The position numbers were made by a program, and so were the translations under genes. The notes beneath the pieces are model-generated. The model worked only from the letters and a program-made list of their open reading frames with translations, had not been told where the DNA came from and ran no database searches. This document shows positions 1 through 7,570 of a DNA stretch of 64,000 nt, piece after piece. The stretch's first letter is position 1, and every line of letters begins with the position of its first letter. This DNA comes from Sediminibacterium sp. TEGAF015 (GTDB taxonomy: Bacteria; Bacteroidota; Bacteroidia; Chitinophagales; Chitinophagaceae): assembly GCF_025997995.1 (NCBI RefSeq), contig NZ_AP026683.1, positions 2,418,501 to 2,482,500 of the forward strand. The letters run 5' to 3'.

Positions 1-171
1 CGTATATCTCAGCGTGCATTGGAAGAAAAAAAGAATGCGACCCTTGAAAAATGGTTCAAAGAACATATTCCTACTTACTATGTTTTGATAGACAAAGAGT
101 TCAGCAAGTGTTCTGAGCTAGAGCAATGGAGACAAGCTGCCGCAAGTGCAGCTGCTGGAAGAAAACAGTAA
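1..171 (+). CDS. Parvulin-type peptidylprolyl isomerase, C-terminal end (partial)
   Basis: An open frame runs from the first base of the window to a TAA at 169-171, giving 56 residues with no start in view. The visible part contains KWFKEHIPTYYVLID and a cysteine near the end. I recognise this as resembling the C-terminal tail of SurA/PpiC-like periplasmic chaperone isomerases of Bacteroidota, where a helix that ends in a Lys-Trp pair follows the last parvulin domain. The catalytic domains lie outside the window, so the assignment rests on a short tail. A strong terminator follows 22 bases after the stop, so this is the last gene of its transcript. Confidence 0.55.
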   Translation, partial: RISQRALEEKKNATLEKWFKEHIPTYYVLIDKEFSKCSELEQWRQAAASAAAGRKQ

Positions 172-193
172 TTCAATCAAAAACTTGATAGTC

Positions 194-234
194 AACCATT
201 AAGAAAAGTGAAAAACGATCTTAATGGTTTTTTT
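194..234 (+). terminator. Rho-independent terminator after the isomerase gene
   Basis: A perfect 10-bp stem (AACCATTAAG at 194-203 with CTTAATGGTT at 220-229) is followed by a T-run at 228-234. It ends the upstream isomerase transcript. The first ATG of the next open frame (224) lies inside the hairpin, which argues against that start for marR. Confidence 0.85.
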
Positions 235-264
235 GTGCTCATTATTCGCTAGCGAAAAAATTTA

Positions 265-297
265 TTTGGAAATTGCATGTATATACATGTATATTTG
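265..297 (+). promoter_or_regulatory. marR promoter with overlapping palindromic operator
   Basis: TTTG at 265-268 and TATATTTG at 290-297 match the Bacteroidota -33/-7 pattern (TTTG, then TAnnTTTG) with a 21-bp spacer. Between and over them lie two overlapping perfect palindromes, CATGTATATACATG (276-289) and ATATACATGTATAT (281-294). The core CATGTATATACA recurs upstream of the pirin gene at 778-789. The arrangement suggests autorepression by the MarR protein; this is inference from position and symmetry. Confidence 0.6.
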
Positions 298-301
298 CAT
301 T

Positions 302-760
302 GTGAAATTAGAACAAGCCATACAAAGCAATAAATTCAAGAATGAAATGCATAAAGCAAGTCTGAATATATTGTATACAGCTTGGTGGTTAAAGACGCAA
401 ATGAGCAAGGTTTTAAAGGAATTTGGGTTAACACACGAGCAATACAATGTAATGCGCATTTTAAAAGGCAAGTATCCTGAGCAAATATGTGTGAAAGATA
501 TTAGTTGCAGAATGATAGAGAAAAGCTCTAATGTTCCCAGGATTATTGATAGACTAGTCTTAAAAAAACTGGTAAAGCGTGCGGATTCTCCTACAGATAA
601 GCGGGAAACAGTGATTACGCTTACGCAGGCAGGTTTGGCTGTGTTGGCTGCTTCTACCGATAGTGTGAACCAATTAATGGAGGAAATGGTTCAGATTGAG
701 ACTAATGAAGCGCTGGAATTAAACAGATTGTTGGAAAGAATGCGTGGCACAGAAGTTTAA
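302..760 (+). CDS. MarR family transcriptional regulator
   Basis: This is a winged-helix regulator of the MarR family, which usually binds short palindromes as a dimer and responds to oxidants or aromatic ligands. The recognisable core runs from LTHEQYNVMRILKG through the winged-helix segment, with a PTDKRETVITLT wing. I place the start at GTG 302, because the following residues (KLEQAIQSNKFKNE) resemble the N-terminus of family members, including a second MarR at 61754-62206. The longer frame from ATG 224 begins inside a terminator. The protein is about 152 residues, normal for the family. Palindromes at its own promoter and before the next gene suggest that it controls itself and the pirin operon. 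The inducer cannot be read from sequence. Confidence 0.85.
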   Translation: MKLEQAIQSNKFKNEMHKASLNILYTAWWLKTQMSKVLKEFGLTHEQYNVMRILKGKYPEQICVKDISCRMIEKSSNVPRIIDRLVLKKLVKRADSPTDKRETVITLTQAGLAVLAASTDSVNQLMEEMVQIETNEALELNRLLERMRGTEV

Positions 761-776
761 TTTTTTTTGATTCATT

Positions 777-790
777 ACATGTATATACAC
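777..790 (+). promoter_or_regulatory. Second copy of the MarR-box-like sequence
   Basis: CATGTATATACA at 778-789 is identical to the 12-base core of the palindrome in the marR promoter. It lies 15 bases before the pirin start. A shared operator between a MarR gene and the next gene is the usual arrangement for a local regulon; binding by this MarR is inferred. Confidence 0.5.
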
Positions 791-804
791 TTAAATAATA
801 TTTT

Positions 805-1524
805 ATGAAAACAGTATTACACAAAGCCAATACAAGAGGCCATAATAGTTTTGGCTGGTTAAATAGTTTCCACAGTTTTAGCTTCGGACATTATTATGAT
901 CCTGAGAGAATACATTTTGGTGCACTTAGAGTATTAAATGATGATACAGTTGCTCCCGGAATGGGATTTGGAAAGCACCCACATGATAATATGGAAATCG
1001 TTTCTATCCCATTGCATGGAGATTTACATCACCAAGATAGTACTGGAAGAAATGAAATTATCCGTCAGCACGATGTTCAGATAATGAGTGCAGGTACTGG
1101 TATTGCCCATAGCGAAATGAATGCCAATAAGGACAAAGAAGTAAAATTTTTGCAAATATGGGTGTTGCCTAAGCAAATGAATATAGCTCCTAGATACGAG
1201 CAGAAATCATTTAATCCGGCAGATCGTCAGAATCAGATTTTAACAGTTGTTGCACCAGATAACAAAGAGGCTGTTTGGATTAACCAGGATGCCTGGTTTT
1301 CTTTAGCCAACTTTGACGCAGGAAGATCAGCAAGCTATGAACTTAAAAAACAGGAAAGTGGAGTTTATGTTTTTGTAATTGCAGGTAAGGCAACTGTTAA
1401 CGGTGTTGAATTGGATGAGCGTGATGGCTTAGGCATTTCCGATGTAAAAGAGTTGGAGGTTTTTGCTAATAGTCAAACCGAATTGTTGTTAATTGAAGTT
1501 CCCATGAACATTAATTTATCATAA
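805..1524 (+). CDS. Pirin family protein (YhhW-like)
   Basis: A bicupin protein of 239 residues, the usual pirin length. The N-terminal cupin carries all four expected metal ligands, His58, His60, His102 and Glu104, in the HPHDNMEI and GIAHSEMN segments; these match the pirin iron site. Some bacterial pirins are quercetin dioxygenases, others have redox-sensing or stress roles, and the substrate cannot be decided here. There is no signal peptide, so it is cytoplasmic. It is the first gene after marR, has a MarR-box-like sequence just upstream, and is followed after one base by a second pirin, which suggests co-transcription and MarR control. Confidence 0.88.
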   Translation: MKTVLHKANTRGHNSFGWLNSFHSFSFGHYYDPERIHFGALRVLNDDTVAPGMGFGKHPHDNMEIVSIPLHGDLHHQDSTGRNEIIRQHDVQIMSAGTGIAHSEMNANKDKEVKFLQIWVLPKQMNIAPRYEQKSFNPADRQNQILTVVAPDNKEAVWINQDAWFSLANFDAGRSASYELKKQESGVYVFVIAGKATVNGVELDERDGLGISDVKELEVFANSQTELLLIEVPMNINLS

Positions 1525-1525
1525 G

Positions 1526-2395
1526 ATGAAAAACAGAACAATTGAAACCATTGCCTACGGACAACCCATGGATATGGGAGGTTTTCCTATCCGTCAGGCA
1601 TTGCCTTCCAGCAAAGCAGATAGCATAGATCCATTCCTTTTATTGCACCATGCCGTATTAAAGGTAGACCCCAATGTGGATGTTAAACATGCTGGTGTTG
1701 GACCACATCCCCATCGTGGATTTTCACCTGTTAGCTTTATTTTTAAAGGAGGTGTACATCACAGAGACAGCCGTGGAAACAGTCATGTTGTTTACGAGGG
1801 TGGCACGCAATGGATGAATGCTGGAATGGGTGTCATTCACAGTGAACGCCCACCAGCAGATATTCAGCAACTTGGTGGCGTACAGGAATTAATCCAGTTA
1901 TGGATTAATACACCTGCAGCAAATAAAATGGAAGTGCCGGCATATATTCCGCTCTCTAAAGAAGAAACACCTGTTGTGTTGTCTGAAGATAAATTGGCAG
2001 AAGTGCAGGTGGTAGCTGGCGAACTTAATGGAGTTAAAGGTCCGATTGTTCCACATACCCCCATCAACATGTTCACCATTCGTATGCAAAAAGGAGCGAA
2101 AACTGACATCCCTTTTTCAAATTCGCACAACGCATTTATTTATGTTTTAAACGGGAAAATTGTTTTGAATCAGGAAGAGGAAATTCCTGCTCACTATCTG
2201 GCATCTTTCCATAAAGATGGAGATGGTATTTCTATTCATGCAATGGAGGAAGCTACAATATTAATGGGTACGGGTGAACCACTAAATGAACCCGTTGTTT
2301 CTCACGGCCCCTTTGTCATGAACAATCAAACCCAGTTATTAGAAGCTTTCCGCGACTATCAGTTAGGTAAAATGGGTGTTCTTATTGAGGAATAA
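1526..2395 (+). CDS. Pirin family protein, second copy
   Basis: A 289-residue pirin, only distantly similar to its neighbour and belonging to the longer pirin subgroup. The N-terminal cupin has His61, His63, His105 and Glu107 (GPHPHRGFS and GVIHSERPP), so the metal site is intact. The C-terminal half includes the TPINMFTIRMQKGAK strand pattern of the second cupin. The ATG follows the stop of the first pirin by one base, so the two are almost certainly translated from one message. Having two divergent pirins in tandem suggests different substrates or a heteromeric role, which is speculation. Confidence 0.88.
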   Translation: MKNRTIETIAYGQPMDMGGFPIRQALPSSKADSIDPFLLLHHAVLKVDPNVDVKHAGVGPHPHRGFSPVSFIFKGGVHHRDSRGNSHVVYEGGTQWMNAGMGVIHSERPPADIQQLGGVQELIQLWINTPAANKMEVPAYIPLSKEETPVVLSEDKLAEVQVVAGELNGVKGPIVPHTPINMFTIRMQKGAKTDIPFSNSHNAFIYVLNGKIVLNQEEEIPAHYLASFHKDGDGISIHAMEEATILMGTGEPLNEPVVSHGPFVMNNQTQLLEAFRDYQLGKMGVLIEE

Positions 2396-2470
2396 ACCCA
2401 ATTGACTCAACGAAAAAATTACACTACTTAAAATTTTATACATCTTTTTTAACAAACAAAAATTACAACA

Positions 2471-2998
2471 ATGGCTACTTACAAAATTGACCCAATGCAC
2501 AGTGAAATCACTTTTAAAGTGAAACACTTAATGATTACCAATGTAACCGGTAGTTTTCAGCAATTTGATGCAACTATGGAAGCAAATGCAGAAGATTTCA
2601 GCGACGCTAAAATTAGCTTTGAAGCAGATATCAACAGCATTTCTACCAGCAACGAACAAAGAGATACTCACTTGAAGAGCGATGATTTCTTTTCTGCTGA
2701 ACAATTTCCTAAACTTAGTTTTACTTCTACTTCCTTTACCCATAAGGGTGGATCAGATTATGTTTTAAACGGAGACCTTACTATAAAGGGCAATACCAAG
2801 CCAGTAAGTCTGAATGTTGAATTCGGTGGAAGAATGACTGATTTCTATGGTCAGGACAAAGCTGGATTTGAAATTTCCGGTAAAATCAACAGAAGTGAAT
2901 TCGGGTTAACCTGGAGCGCTGTAACCGAAGCTGGCGGTGTTGTGGTAAGCGATGAAATTAAGTTAAACCTGGCTGTTCAAATGGTTAAGCAAGCATAG
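2471..2998 (+). CDS. YceI family lipocalin-like protein
   Basis: A 175-residue YceI domain from end to end: it starts with YKIDPMHSEITFKVKHLMI and contains DISTSNEQRDTHLKSDDFF-like family features and the GDLTIKGNTKPV strand. YceI proteins form an extended beta-barrel that binds isoprenoid-like molecules. Unlike many relatives it has no signal peptide, so it is probably cytoplasmic. It sits 75 bases after the pirins in the MarR-led gene row; co-occurrence of YceI with pirins and flavin reductases is common in Bacteroidota and suggests a stress-response set. Confidence 0.9.
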   Translation: MATYKIDPMHSEITFKVKHLMITNVTGSFQQFDATMEANAEDFSDAKISFEADINSISTSNEQRDTHLKSDDFFSAEQFPKLSFTSTSFTHKGGSDYVLNGDLTIKGNTKPVSLNVEFGGRMTDFYGQDKAGFEISGKINRSEFGLTWSAVTEAGGVVVSDEIKLNLAVQMVKQA

Positions 2999-3045
2999 TC
3001 TTTGTTGTGCATTGAACCCTTCGCCTGAATGAATGTTATAGTTAT

Positions 3046-3621
3046 ATGCAAATTGAAATAATTACGGGAAGTCCCAGAAAAGACAGTGTTACCTATAGAA
3101 TTGCGCTACACTTGCAAGCGTATCTACGCCAACATACCGATCATATGGTGGGTATTATTGATGTGAGAGAGTGGAAACTGCCATTATTGGAAACTGTATT
3201 TTCAACAGTAGATCAGGCGCCTGATGCCTATAAACCGTTAGCAAAACGAATTTTTGCAGCCAATGCATTCATTCTAGTAACACCAGAATACAACGGTAGC
3301 TATGCTCCGGCATTACAAAATTTGCTGGACCATTTTCCAAAGCAAAGCAGAAAAGCATTTGGTTTGGTAACTGCTTCTGTTGGTGCAATGGGAGGAATGC
3401 GTGCCTCTCAACAATTGTTGTTGCTGGTTCCAGCCTTGTTTGGTATAGCTTCTCCGCATATGCTGATTGTTCCTCAGGTAGATAAAAAGTTTGATGCAAA
3501 TGGCCAATTGACTGATCCTGGATTCCAGGGCGCCATTGATAATTTTGTAAAGGAGTTTTTATGGTTGGCCGGGAATTTATTACCAGAAACGGTAGTTGAA
3601 AAACGAACCGTATATAATTAA
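3046..3621 (+). CDS. NADPH-dependent FMN reductase family flavoprotein
   Basis: A flavodoxin-like reductase of 191 residues. The FMN phosphate loop is GSPRKDS (residues 8-14) and the second flavin segment is PEYNGSYAPALQNLLD, both diagnostic of the NADPH_FMN_red family (ChrR/YieF/AzoR-like). Such enzymes reduce quinones, chromate or azo compounds using NAD(P)H. It is the last gene of the MarR-led row and is followed directly by a terminator. Together with pirins and YceI it fits a response to quinone or oxidative stress, but the true substrate is unknown. Confidence 0.87.
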   Translation: MQIEIITGSPRKDSVTYRIALHLQAYLRQHTDHMVGIIDVREWKLPLLETVFSTVDQAPDAYKPLAKRIFAANAFILVTPEYNGSYAPALQNLLDHFPKQSRKAFGLVTASVGAMGGMRASQQLLLLVPALFGIASPHMLIVPQVDKKFDANGQLTDPGFQGAIDNFVKEFLWLAGNLLPETVVEKRTVYN

Positions 3622-3626
3622 TTTTT

Positions 3627-3664
3627 AAAAGGGTGGCGGAGTTGTAACTTCGCCATTCCTTTTT
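3627..3664 (+). terminator. Rho-independent terminator after the FMN reductase
   Basis: GGCGGAGTT (3635-3643) pairs with AACTTCGCC (3646-3654) with one G-U pair. The stem can extend through AAAAGGG/CCTTTT, and a T-run lies at 3660-3664. It ends the marR-pirin-YceI-reductase row. Confidence 0.7.
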
Positions 3665-3674
3665 ATACAGCATC

Positions 3675-5522
3675 ATGAGCGACGAAATAAAACACGAATG
3701 CGGTCTTGCCTACATTCGTTTGCGCAAACCCTTCTCTTATTACCTCCAGCAGCATGGAACGGTAACATATGGCTTAAATAAGCTATATCTCTTAATGGAA
3801 AAACAGCATAACCGGGGCCAGGATGGAGCAGGTATTGCTACTGTTAAATTGAATATTGAGCCAGGAAATCCCTATTTACATAGGATGCGTAGTAATGCTC
3901 AGCAACCCATTGCAGATTTATTTTTTAAAATTGGTCAGGAAATTCAGGAATTGGAAAAATACCAGGCAGATATCAAACAACATCCTGGCTTAATGAAAGG
4001 TCATTTGCCCTTTTTAGGAGAGTTGTTACTGGGTCATCTTAGATACGGTACTCAGGGTAAAAACAATGTTGAATTCTGTCATCCTTTCATCAAGAGAAAT
4101 TTAATGCCAGGCAAGAACTTGGCTTTGGCTGGTAATTTCAATCTTGTGAATACCGATGAACTCTTTGAGAAAATAGGATTTCAGCCGGGTGATTTTCAGA
4201 AGCAAAGCGATCTTGCTGCGATGATGGAAGTAGTACATCATTATCTGGTAAAAGAAGACGATTCCAATCCCAACAATGCAGATATCAGTACAGTATTAAA
4301 AAATGCAACTCCATTATTTGACGGGGGTTACACCATTGGTGGATTATTAGGTAATGGGCATAGTTTTATTATGCGGGATGCCCATGGCATAAGACCTGCC
4401 TATTATTATGTAAATGAAGAAGTAATTGTAGCGGCCAGTGAAAGGGCTGCCATCAGAACTACCTTTAATGTTGCAGAAAACGAAGTGAAAGAATTAATGC
4501 CTGGAACAGCATTGATTGTAGATGATAAAGGTAACTATTCTATAGAAAACATTCTTGCTCCAAAAGAAAGAAGAGCCTGTTCTTTTGAGAGAATTTATTT
4601 TTCAAGAGGTAGTGATGAAAAAATTTATCGGGAAAGAATTGCGTTGGGCCACCACCTGAGCAAGACCGTTTTAGAATCTATTTCTTATGATTTGAAAAAT
4701 ACTATTTTCTCTTATATACCTAATACTGCTGAAGTTGCTTTCTATGGCCTTGTAAAAGGCATGGAAGAATATTTGAATAAGATTAAAGTAGAGCGAATAC
4801 TGAGCTGGGGCAACGATTTCACTCCTGAGAAACTGGAGGAAATGGTGAACAGAAAAATTCGACAGGAAAAAATTGCTATCAAAGATGTTAAGCTGCGAAC
4901 ATTCATTACGGAAGACGCCAATCGAAATGAAATGGTACAGCACGTTTACGATATTACCTATGGTACAGTTCGTAAAAATGAAGATACATTGGTTGTAATT
5001 GATGATAGTATTGTAAGAGGAACAACATTAAAAGAAAGTATCATCAGAATGCTTTCAAGATTACAGCCCAAAAAGGTAATTGTTGTTTCTTCCGCTCCTC
5101 AAATACGGTACCCTGATTGCTACGGAATTGACATGAGTAAACTGGGAGACTTTATTGCATTCAGAGCAGCCATTGCTTTACTAAAAGAAAGAAAACTAGA
5201 TCATATTCTGACTGAAGTGGCGCAACAGATTCACGAAATGGAAGCAAATGGAACTCTCCATACTGAAAATGTAGTTCGTCAGATTTATAAACCATTTAGC
5301 ACACAGGAAATTTCCAATAAAATTGCTCAACTTATTACGCCTGAAGGAGTAGAGGTTGAAGTAGAAGTAATCTATCAGACCATTGAGGACTTACATGAAT
5401 GCTGTCCTACCAATACAGGAGACTGGTATTTTACAGGGAACTACCCAACTCCTGGTGGAAACAAAGTAGTTAATAAGGCATTCCTTAATTTCTTGAGTGG
5501 TAAAAATGTAAGAGGATACTAA
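3675..5522 (+). CDS. Amidophosphoribosyltransferase (PurF-like)
   Basis: A two-domain enzyme: an N-terminal class II glutamine amidotransferase (NTN hydrolase) and a C-terminal phosphoribosyltransferase. PurF makes phosphoribosylamine from PRPP and glutamine, the first step of purine synthesis. The PRPP loop VVIDDSIVRGTT is at about residues 440-451, and the NTN core has NRGQDGAGIA and LGHLRYGTQG. The likely nucleophile is Cys9 (HECGLAYI), so eight residues would have to be removed; most PurF proteins have it at position 2 or after a short propeptide. At 615 residues it is about 100 longer than standard PurF. Bacteroidota often carry such a long paralog beside a normal PurF, so this may be a second copy with a specialised role. 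Confidence 0.82.
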   Translation: MSDEIKHECGLAYIRLRKPFSYYLQQHGTVTYGLNKLYLLMEKQHNRGQDGAGIATVKLNIEPGNPYLHRMRSNAQQPIADLFFKIGQEIQELEKYQADIKQHPGLMKGHLPFLGELLLGHLRYGTQGKNNVEFCHPFIKRNLMPGKNLALAGNFNLVNTDELFEKIGFQPGDFQKQSDLAAMMEVVHHYLVKEDDSNPNNADISTVLKNATPLFDGGYTIGGLLGNGHSFIMRDAHGIRPAYYYVNEEVIVAASERAAIRTTFNVAENEVKELMPGTALIVDDKGNYSIENILAPKERRACSFERIYFSRGSDEKIYRERIALGHHLSKTVLESISYDLKNTIFSYIPNTAEVAFYGLVKGMEEYLNKIKVERILSWGNDFTPEKLEEMVNRKIRQEKIAIKDVKLRTFITEDANRNEMVQHVYDITYGTVRKNEDTLVVIDDSIVRGTTLKESIIRMLSRLQPKKVIVVSSAPQIRYPDCYGIDMSKLGDFIAFRAAIALLKERKLDHILTEVAQQIHEMEANGTLHTENVVRQIYKPFSTQEISNKIAQLITPEGVEVEVEVIYQTIEDLHECCPTNTGDWYFTGNYPTPGGNKVVNKAFLNFLSGKNVRGY

Positions 5523-6269
5523 TCAGGGGAGAATATGATTCTCGTAGGCAAAGCTTACCAAATGTGCCAGATTATTTACATTAAATCTCTTATATAAAGG
5601 CTGTATTCTTTTTTCAATGGCTGAGCTTGAAACACCTAATTTATCGGCGATTTCTTTAAAAGAATATCCTTTGGCTACATAGCTTAATGCCTCTTTTTCT
5701 TTTCCAGAAATGGTGAGAAATTTTTGTACTGCTTTGTTGATTACTTTTTCAAATTCTTCTTTGTCTGGCCCGTGCACATCATAACGCATCACAATTCCAA
5801 AGTGAATATTTCTATTAATTCTGAATCTGCCAATAACATAGTCTACGCCTCCCTGCTCATCTACTGTTAAAATTCCAATTTTGGCTTCCATTGGAACAAC
5901 ACTTCCATTCTTGTGAATTTTTTTTAACTCAACAGTAAAGCTATAGTCTTTAATTCCATTTTTTCTACTAAGCAAGAATTCGATGGTTTTGCTATTGATT
6001 TCATGAGAAAAAGCTTGATAGTTAGCATCGGTTTGTTTGATGATTTGCTGAAGTGTTATTTCATCGTCTTTGAATCCCAATGTTTCTTCCCAGCCGTCTG
6101 CATAAATCAGTCTTTTATCTTTGAATGAGTAAATATAGATGGCTTCATCTGCAAAACGGATCAGGCTCCTCTTGTACTGCTGAAAAATTGGGCAGTTTTT
6201 GTCAGCTGGCAAATCAGTAATAATGGCCGGATCTATTGAAGCAATTTTAATCGGCTTATTCATAGGCAC
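5523..6269 (-). CDS. PAS-type sensor with LuxR C-terminal DNA-binding domain
   Basis: A 248-residue regulator. The first ~160 residues look like a PAS fold (SLIRFADEAIYIYSF, then WEETLGFKDDEI) and the last ~60 form a LuxR/GerE helix-turn-helix: LTISGKEKEALSYVAKGYS followed by IADKLGVSSSAIEKRI. Many Chitinophagaceae carry such PAS-LuxR single-component regulators. The ligand is unknown. The gene abuts the end of the PurF-like gene with no gap, tail to tail. A start two codons downstream (ATG 6263) is equally possible. A perfect 8-bp inverted repeat at 6281-6300, just upstream, could be its own operator. Confidence 0.78.
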   Translation of the reverse strand: MPMNKPIKIASIDPAIITDLPADKNCPIFQQYKRSLIRFADEAIYIYSFKDKRLIYADGWEETLGFKDDEITLQQIIKQTDANYQAFSHEINSKTIEFLLSRKNGIKDYSFTVELKKIHKNGSVVPMEAKIGILTVDEQGGVDYVIGRFRINRNIHFGIVMRYDVHGPDKEEFEKVINKAVQKFLTISGKEKEALSYVAKGYSFKEIADKLGVSSSAIEKRIQPLYKRFNVNNLAHLVSFAYENHILP

Positions 6270-6280
6270 AATTTACTAAA

Positions 6281-6300
6281 AACTGTGTAATAACACAGTT
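6281..6300. promoter_or_regulatory. Perfect inverted repeat between the LuxR-type gene and a small RNA
   Basis: AACTGTGT and ACACAGTT flank AATA, a perfect 8-bp dyad. It lies 11 bases upstream of the LuxR-type start on the minus strand and touches the predicted -33 element of the plus-strand small RNA. It could be an operator serving both directions. Confidence 0.4.
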
Positions 6301-6329
6301 GTTCAGCGTTTTGGATTGGGTTAGATTTG
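6299..6329 (+). promoter_or_regulatory. Promoter for the predicted small RNA
   Basis: TTG at 6299-6301 and TAGATTTG at 6322-6329 match the Bacteroidota -33/-7 pattern with a 20-bp spacer. No plus-strand protein gene follows; a terminator lies about 65 bases downstream. Confidence 0.5.
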
Positions 6330-6333
6330 CATT

Positions 6334-6396
6334 GATTAACTATCGGGGGGTAGTTAATTCTGAGGTCGCAATCCATTAAGGTTTGCGGCCTTTTTT
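6334..6396 (+). ncRNA. Predicted small RNA of about 63 nt
   Basis: Downstream of an exact TAnnTTTG promoter element are two hairpins. The first is ATTAACTA/TAGTTAAT (6335-6342 with 6351-6358) around a G-rich loop TCGGGGGG. The second is a terminator: GGTCGCAATCC (6364-6374) pairs with GGTTTGCGGCC (6380-6390), followed by six T (6391-6396). The terminator points along the plus strand, but both flanking genes are on the minus strand and no plus-strand open frame lies in between. A free-standing small transcript explains this. The 5' end is an estimate. Confidence 0.5.
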
Positions 6397-6401
6397 GTTC
6401 T

Positions 6402-7478
6402 TTAAACTCTGTAGCAGAATGCATTGATATTCATTCCGGCACCAACAGATGCAAACATAACGATATCCCCTTTTGAAAGCTGATGTTCTGACATTTCGCC
6501 TCGTTTTACCAAATCGTATAAGGTGGGAATTGTAGCCACAGAACTATTGCCAAATTTATGAATACTCATGGGCATGATATTCTCGGGTATTTCGCGAATT
6601 CCGTATAACTTAAAAAGGGCTTTGATAAACCCCTCATCCATTTTCTCATTTGCCTGGTGTAAAAAGAACTTCTTTACGTTTTTTACATCTACTTCACTTT
6701 TTTCAAGACAGGCTTTCATGGCAAGGGGTACATTTTTAATAGCATACTCGTACACTTTTCTCCCTTTCATTTTAATATATCTGACTGCAGGGTCTGCATC
6801 TGGTAAATAGGATTTACCCATAGTGATATATCTTAATTCATCATTACAATGACTTTGCATGCTACTTGCAATGATGCCGGCATCGGTATCGCTTCCTTCT
6901 ACAGCTTCAATAATGGTAGCTCCTGCTCCATCACTGAATATCATACTATCTCTGTCGTAATGATCAATCACTCTACTCAGGGTTTCAGTACCAATTACCA
7001 GACAGCGTTTTGCCAATCCAGCTTTAATAAACGCATCTGCCTGAGTAACACCCAGAATCCATCCAGGACAACCAAATAAAACATCATATGCAACACAGTT
7101 GGGATTAACTATGCCCAATGCATGTTTAATATGTGAAGCCAAAGCAGGTACGGCATCGGATTGAATGGTATTTTTTATAACGTTACCAAAATTGTGAGCC
7201 ACAATAATCTGGTCAATGGTTTCATGGTCAATACCTGCATCTTCAATAGCATGCTTGGCAGCAATAGCACCCATATCGCATGCGGTAAATTCATTACCTG
7301 CATATCGTCTTTCTTCAATGCCTGTTATGTCTTTAAACTTTTCAACAATCTCAGTTGAAGGAGTAGGGATTTTCACATGATCTTCTCCGTAAAAATCCTG
7401 GTTGGCAAAATCTTTATTGGTTTTAATATGAGGAGGAATGTAACTTCCTGTTCCAGTGATTACCGTTCTGATTCCCAT
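6402..7478 (-). CDS. 3-oxoacyl-ACP synthase III family protein (FabH-like)
   Basis: A thiolase-fold ketoacyl synthase of 358 residues. The catalytic triad is complete: Cys137 (FGCPGW), His274 (FLHQANEKM) and Asn311 (KFGNSS). FabH condenses acetyl-CoA with malonyl-ACP to start fatty acid synthesis; relatives act in special lipid or polyketide routes, and no fab genes adjoin here, so a specialised role is possible. I chose ATG 7478 (MGIRTVITGTG). The frame stays open to ATG 7538, but that start lies inside the terminator of the upstream gene, and an exact -7 element at 7502-7509 gives a 23-base leader to 7478. Confidence 0.85.
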   Translation of the reverse strand: MGIRTVITGTGSYIPPHIKTNKDFANQDFYGEDHVKIPTPSTEIVEKFKDITGIEERRYAGNEFTACDMGAIAAKHAIEDAGIDHETIDQIIVAHNFGNVIKNTIQSDAVPALASHIKHALGIVNPNCVAYDVLFGCPGWILGVTQADAFIKAGLAKRCLVIGTETLSRVIDHYDRDSMIFSDGAGATIIEAVEGSDTDAGIIASSMQSHCNDELRYITMGKSYLPDADPAVRYIKMKGRKVYEYAIKNVPLAMKACLEKSEVDVKNVKKFFLHQANEKMDEGFIKALFKLYGIREIPENIMPMSIHKFGNSSVATIPTLYDLVKRGEMSEHQLSKGDIVMFASVGAGMNINAFCYRV

Positions 7479-7501
7479 TGATTTTTTATTTATTGCTCCT
7501 T

Positions 7502-7509
7502 CAAATGTA
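7502..7509 (-). promoter_or_regulatory. Promoter -7 element for the FabH-like gene
   Basis: Minus-strand TACATTTG is an exact TAnnTTTG. It sits between the terminator of the mannosyl transferase gene and ATG 7478, 23 bases before that start. No clear -33 TTG is visible. Confidence 0.45.
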
Positions 7510-7518
7510 ATCATAAAT

Positions 7519-7546
7519 AAAAAGGGATGGCATGCCACCCCTTTTT
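7519..7546 (-). terminator. Terminator of the mannose-1-phosphate guanylyltransferase gene
   Basis: A near-palindrome, AAAAAGGG (7519-7526), TGGCATGCCA (7528-7537), CCCCTTTTT (7538-7546). Read on the minus strand it is a G/C stem followed by a T-run, 25 bases after the stop of the gene at 7571. It could act in both directions. Confidence 0.75.
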
Positions 7547-7570
7547 AAATTACAGTATACTAACAAGCGT

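Noticed and set aside
224..301. N-terminal extension of MarR starting at ATG 224
   Set aside because: The codon lies inside a perfect terminator hairpin, and the promoter at 265-297 is downstream of it. The extra residues do not resemble the family.
3269..3676. 135-residue minus-strand frame opposite the FMN reductase
   Set aside because: It has no recognisable motif, lies fully opposite a well-supported gene and crosses a terminator. It is a shadow frame.
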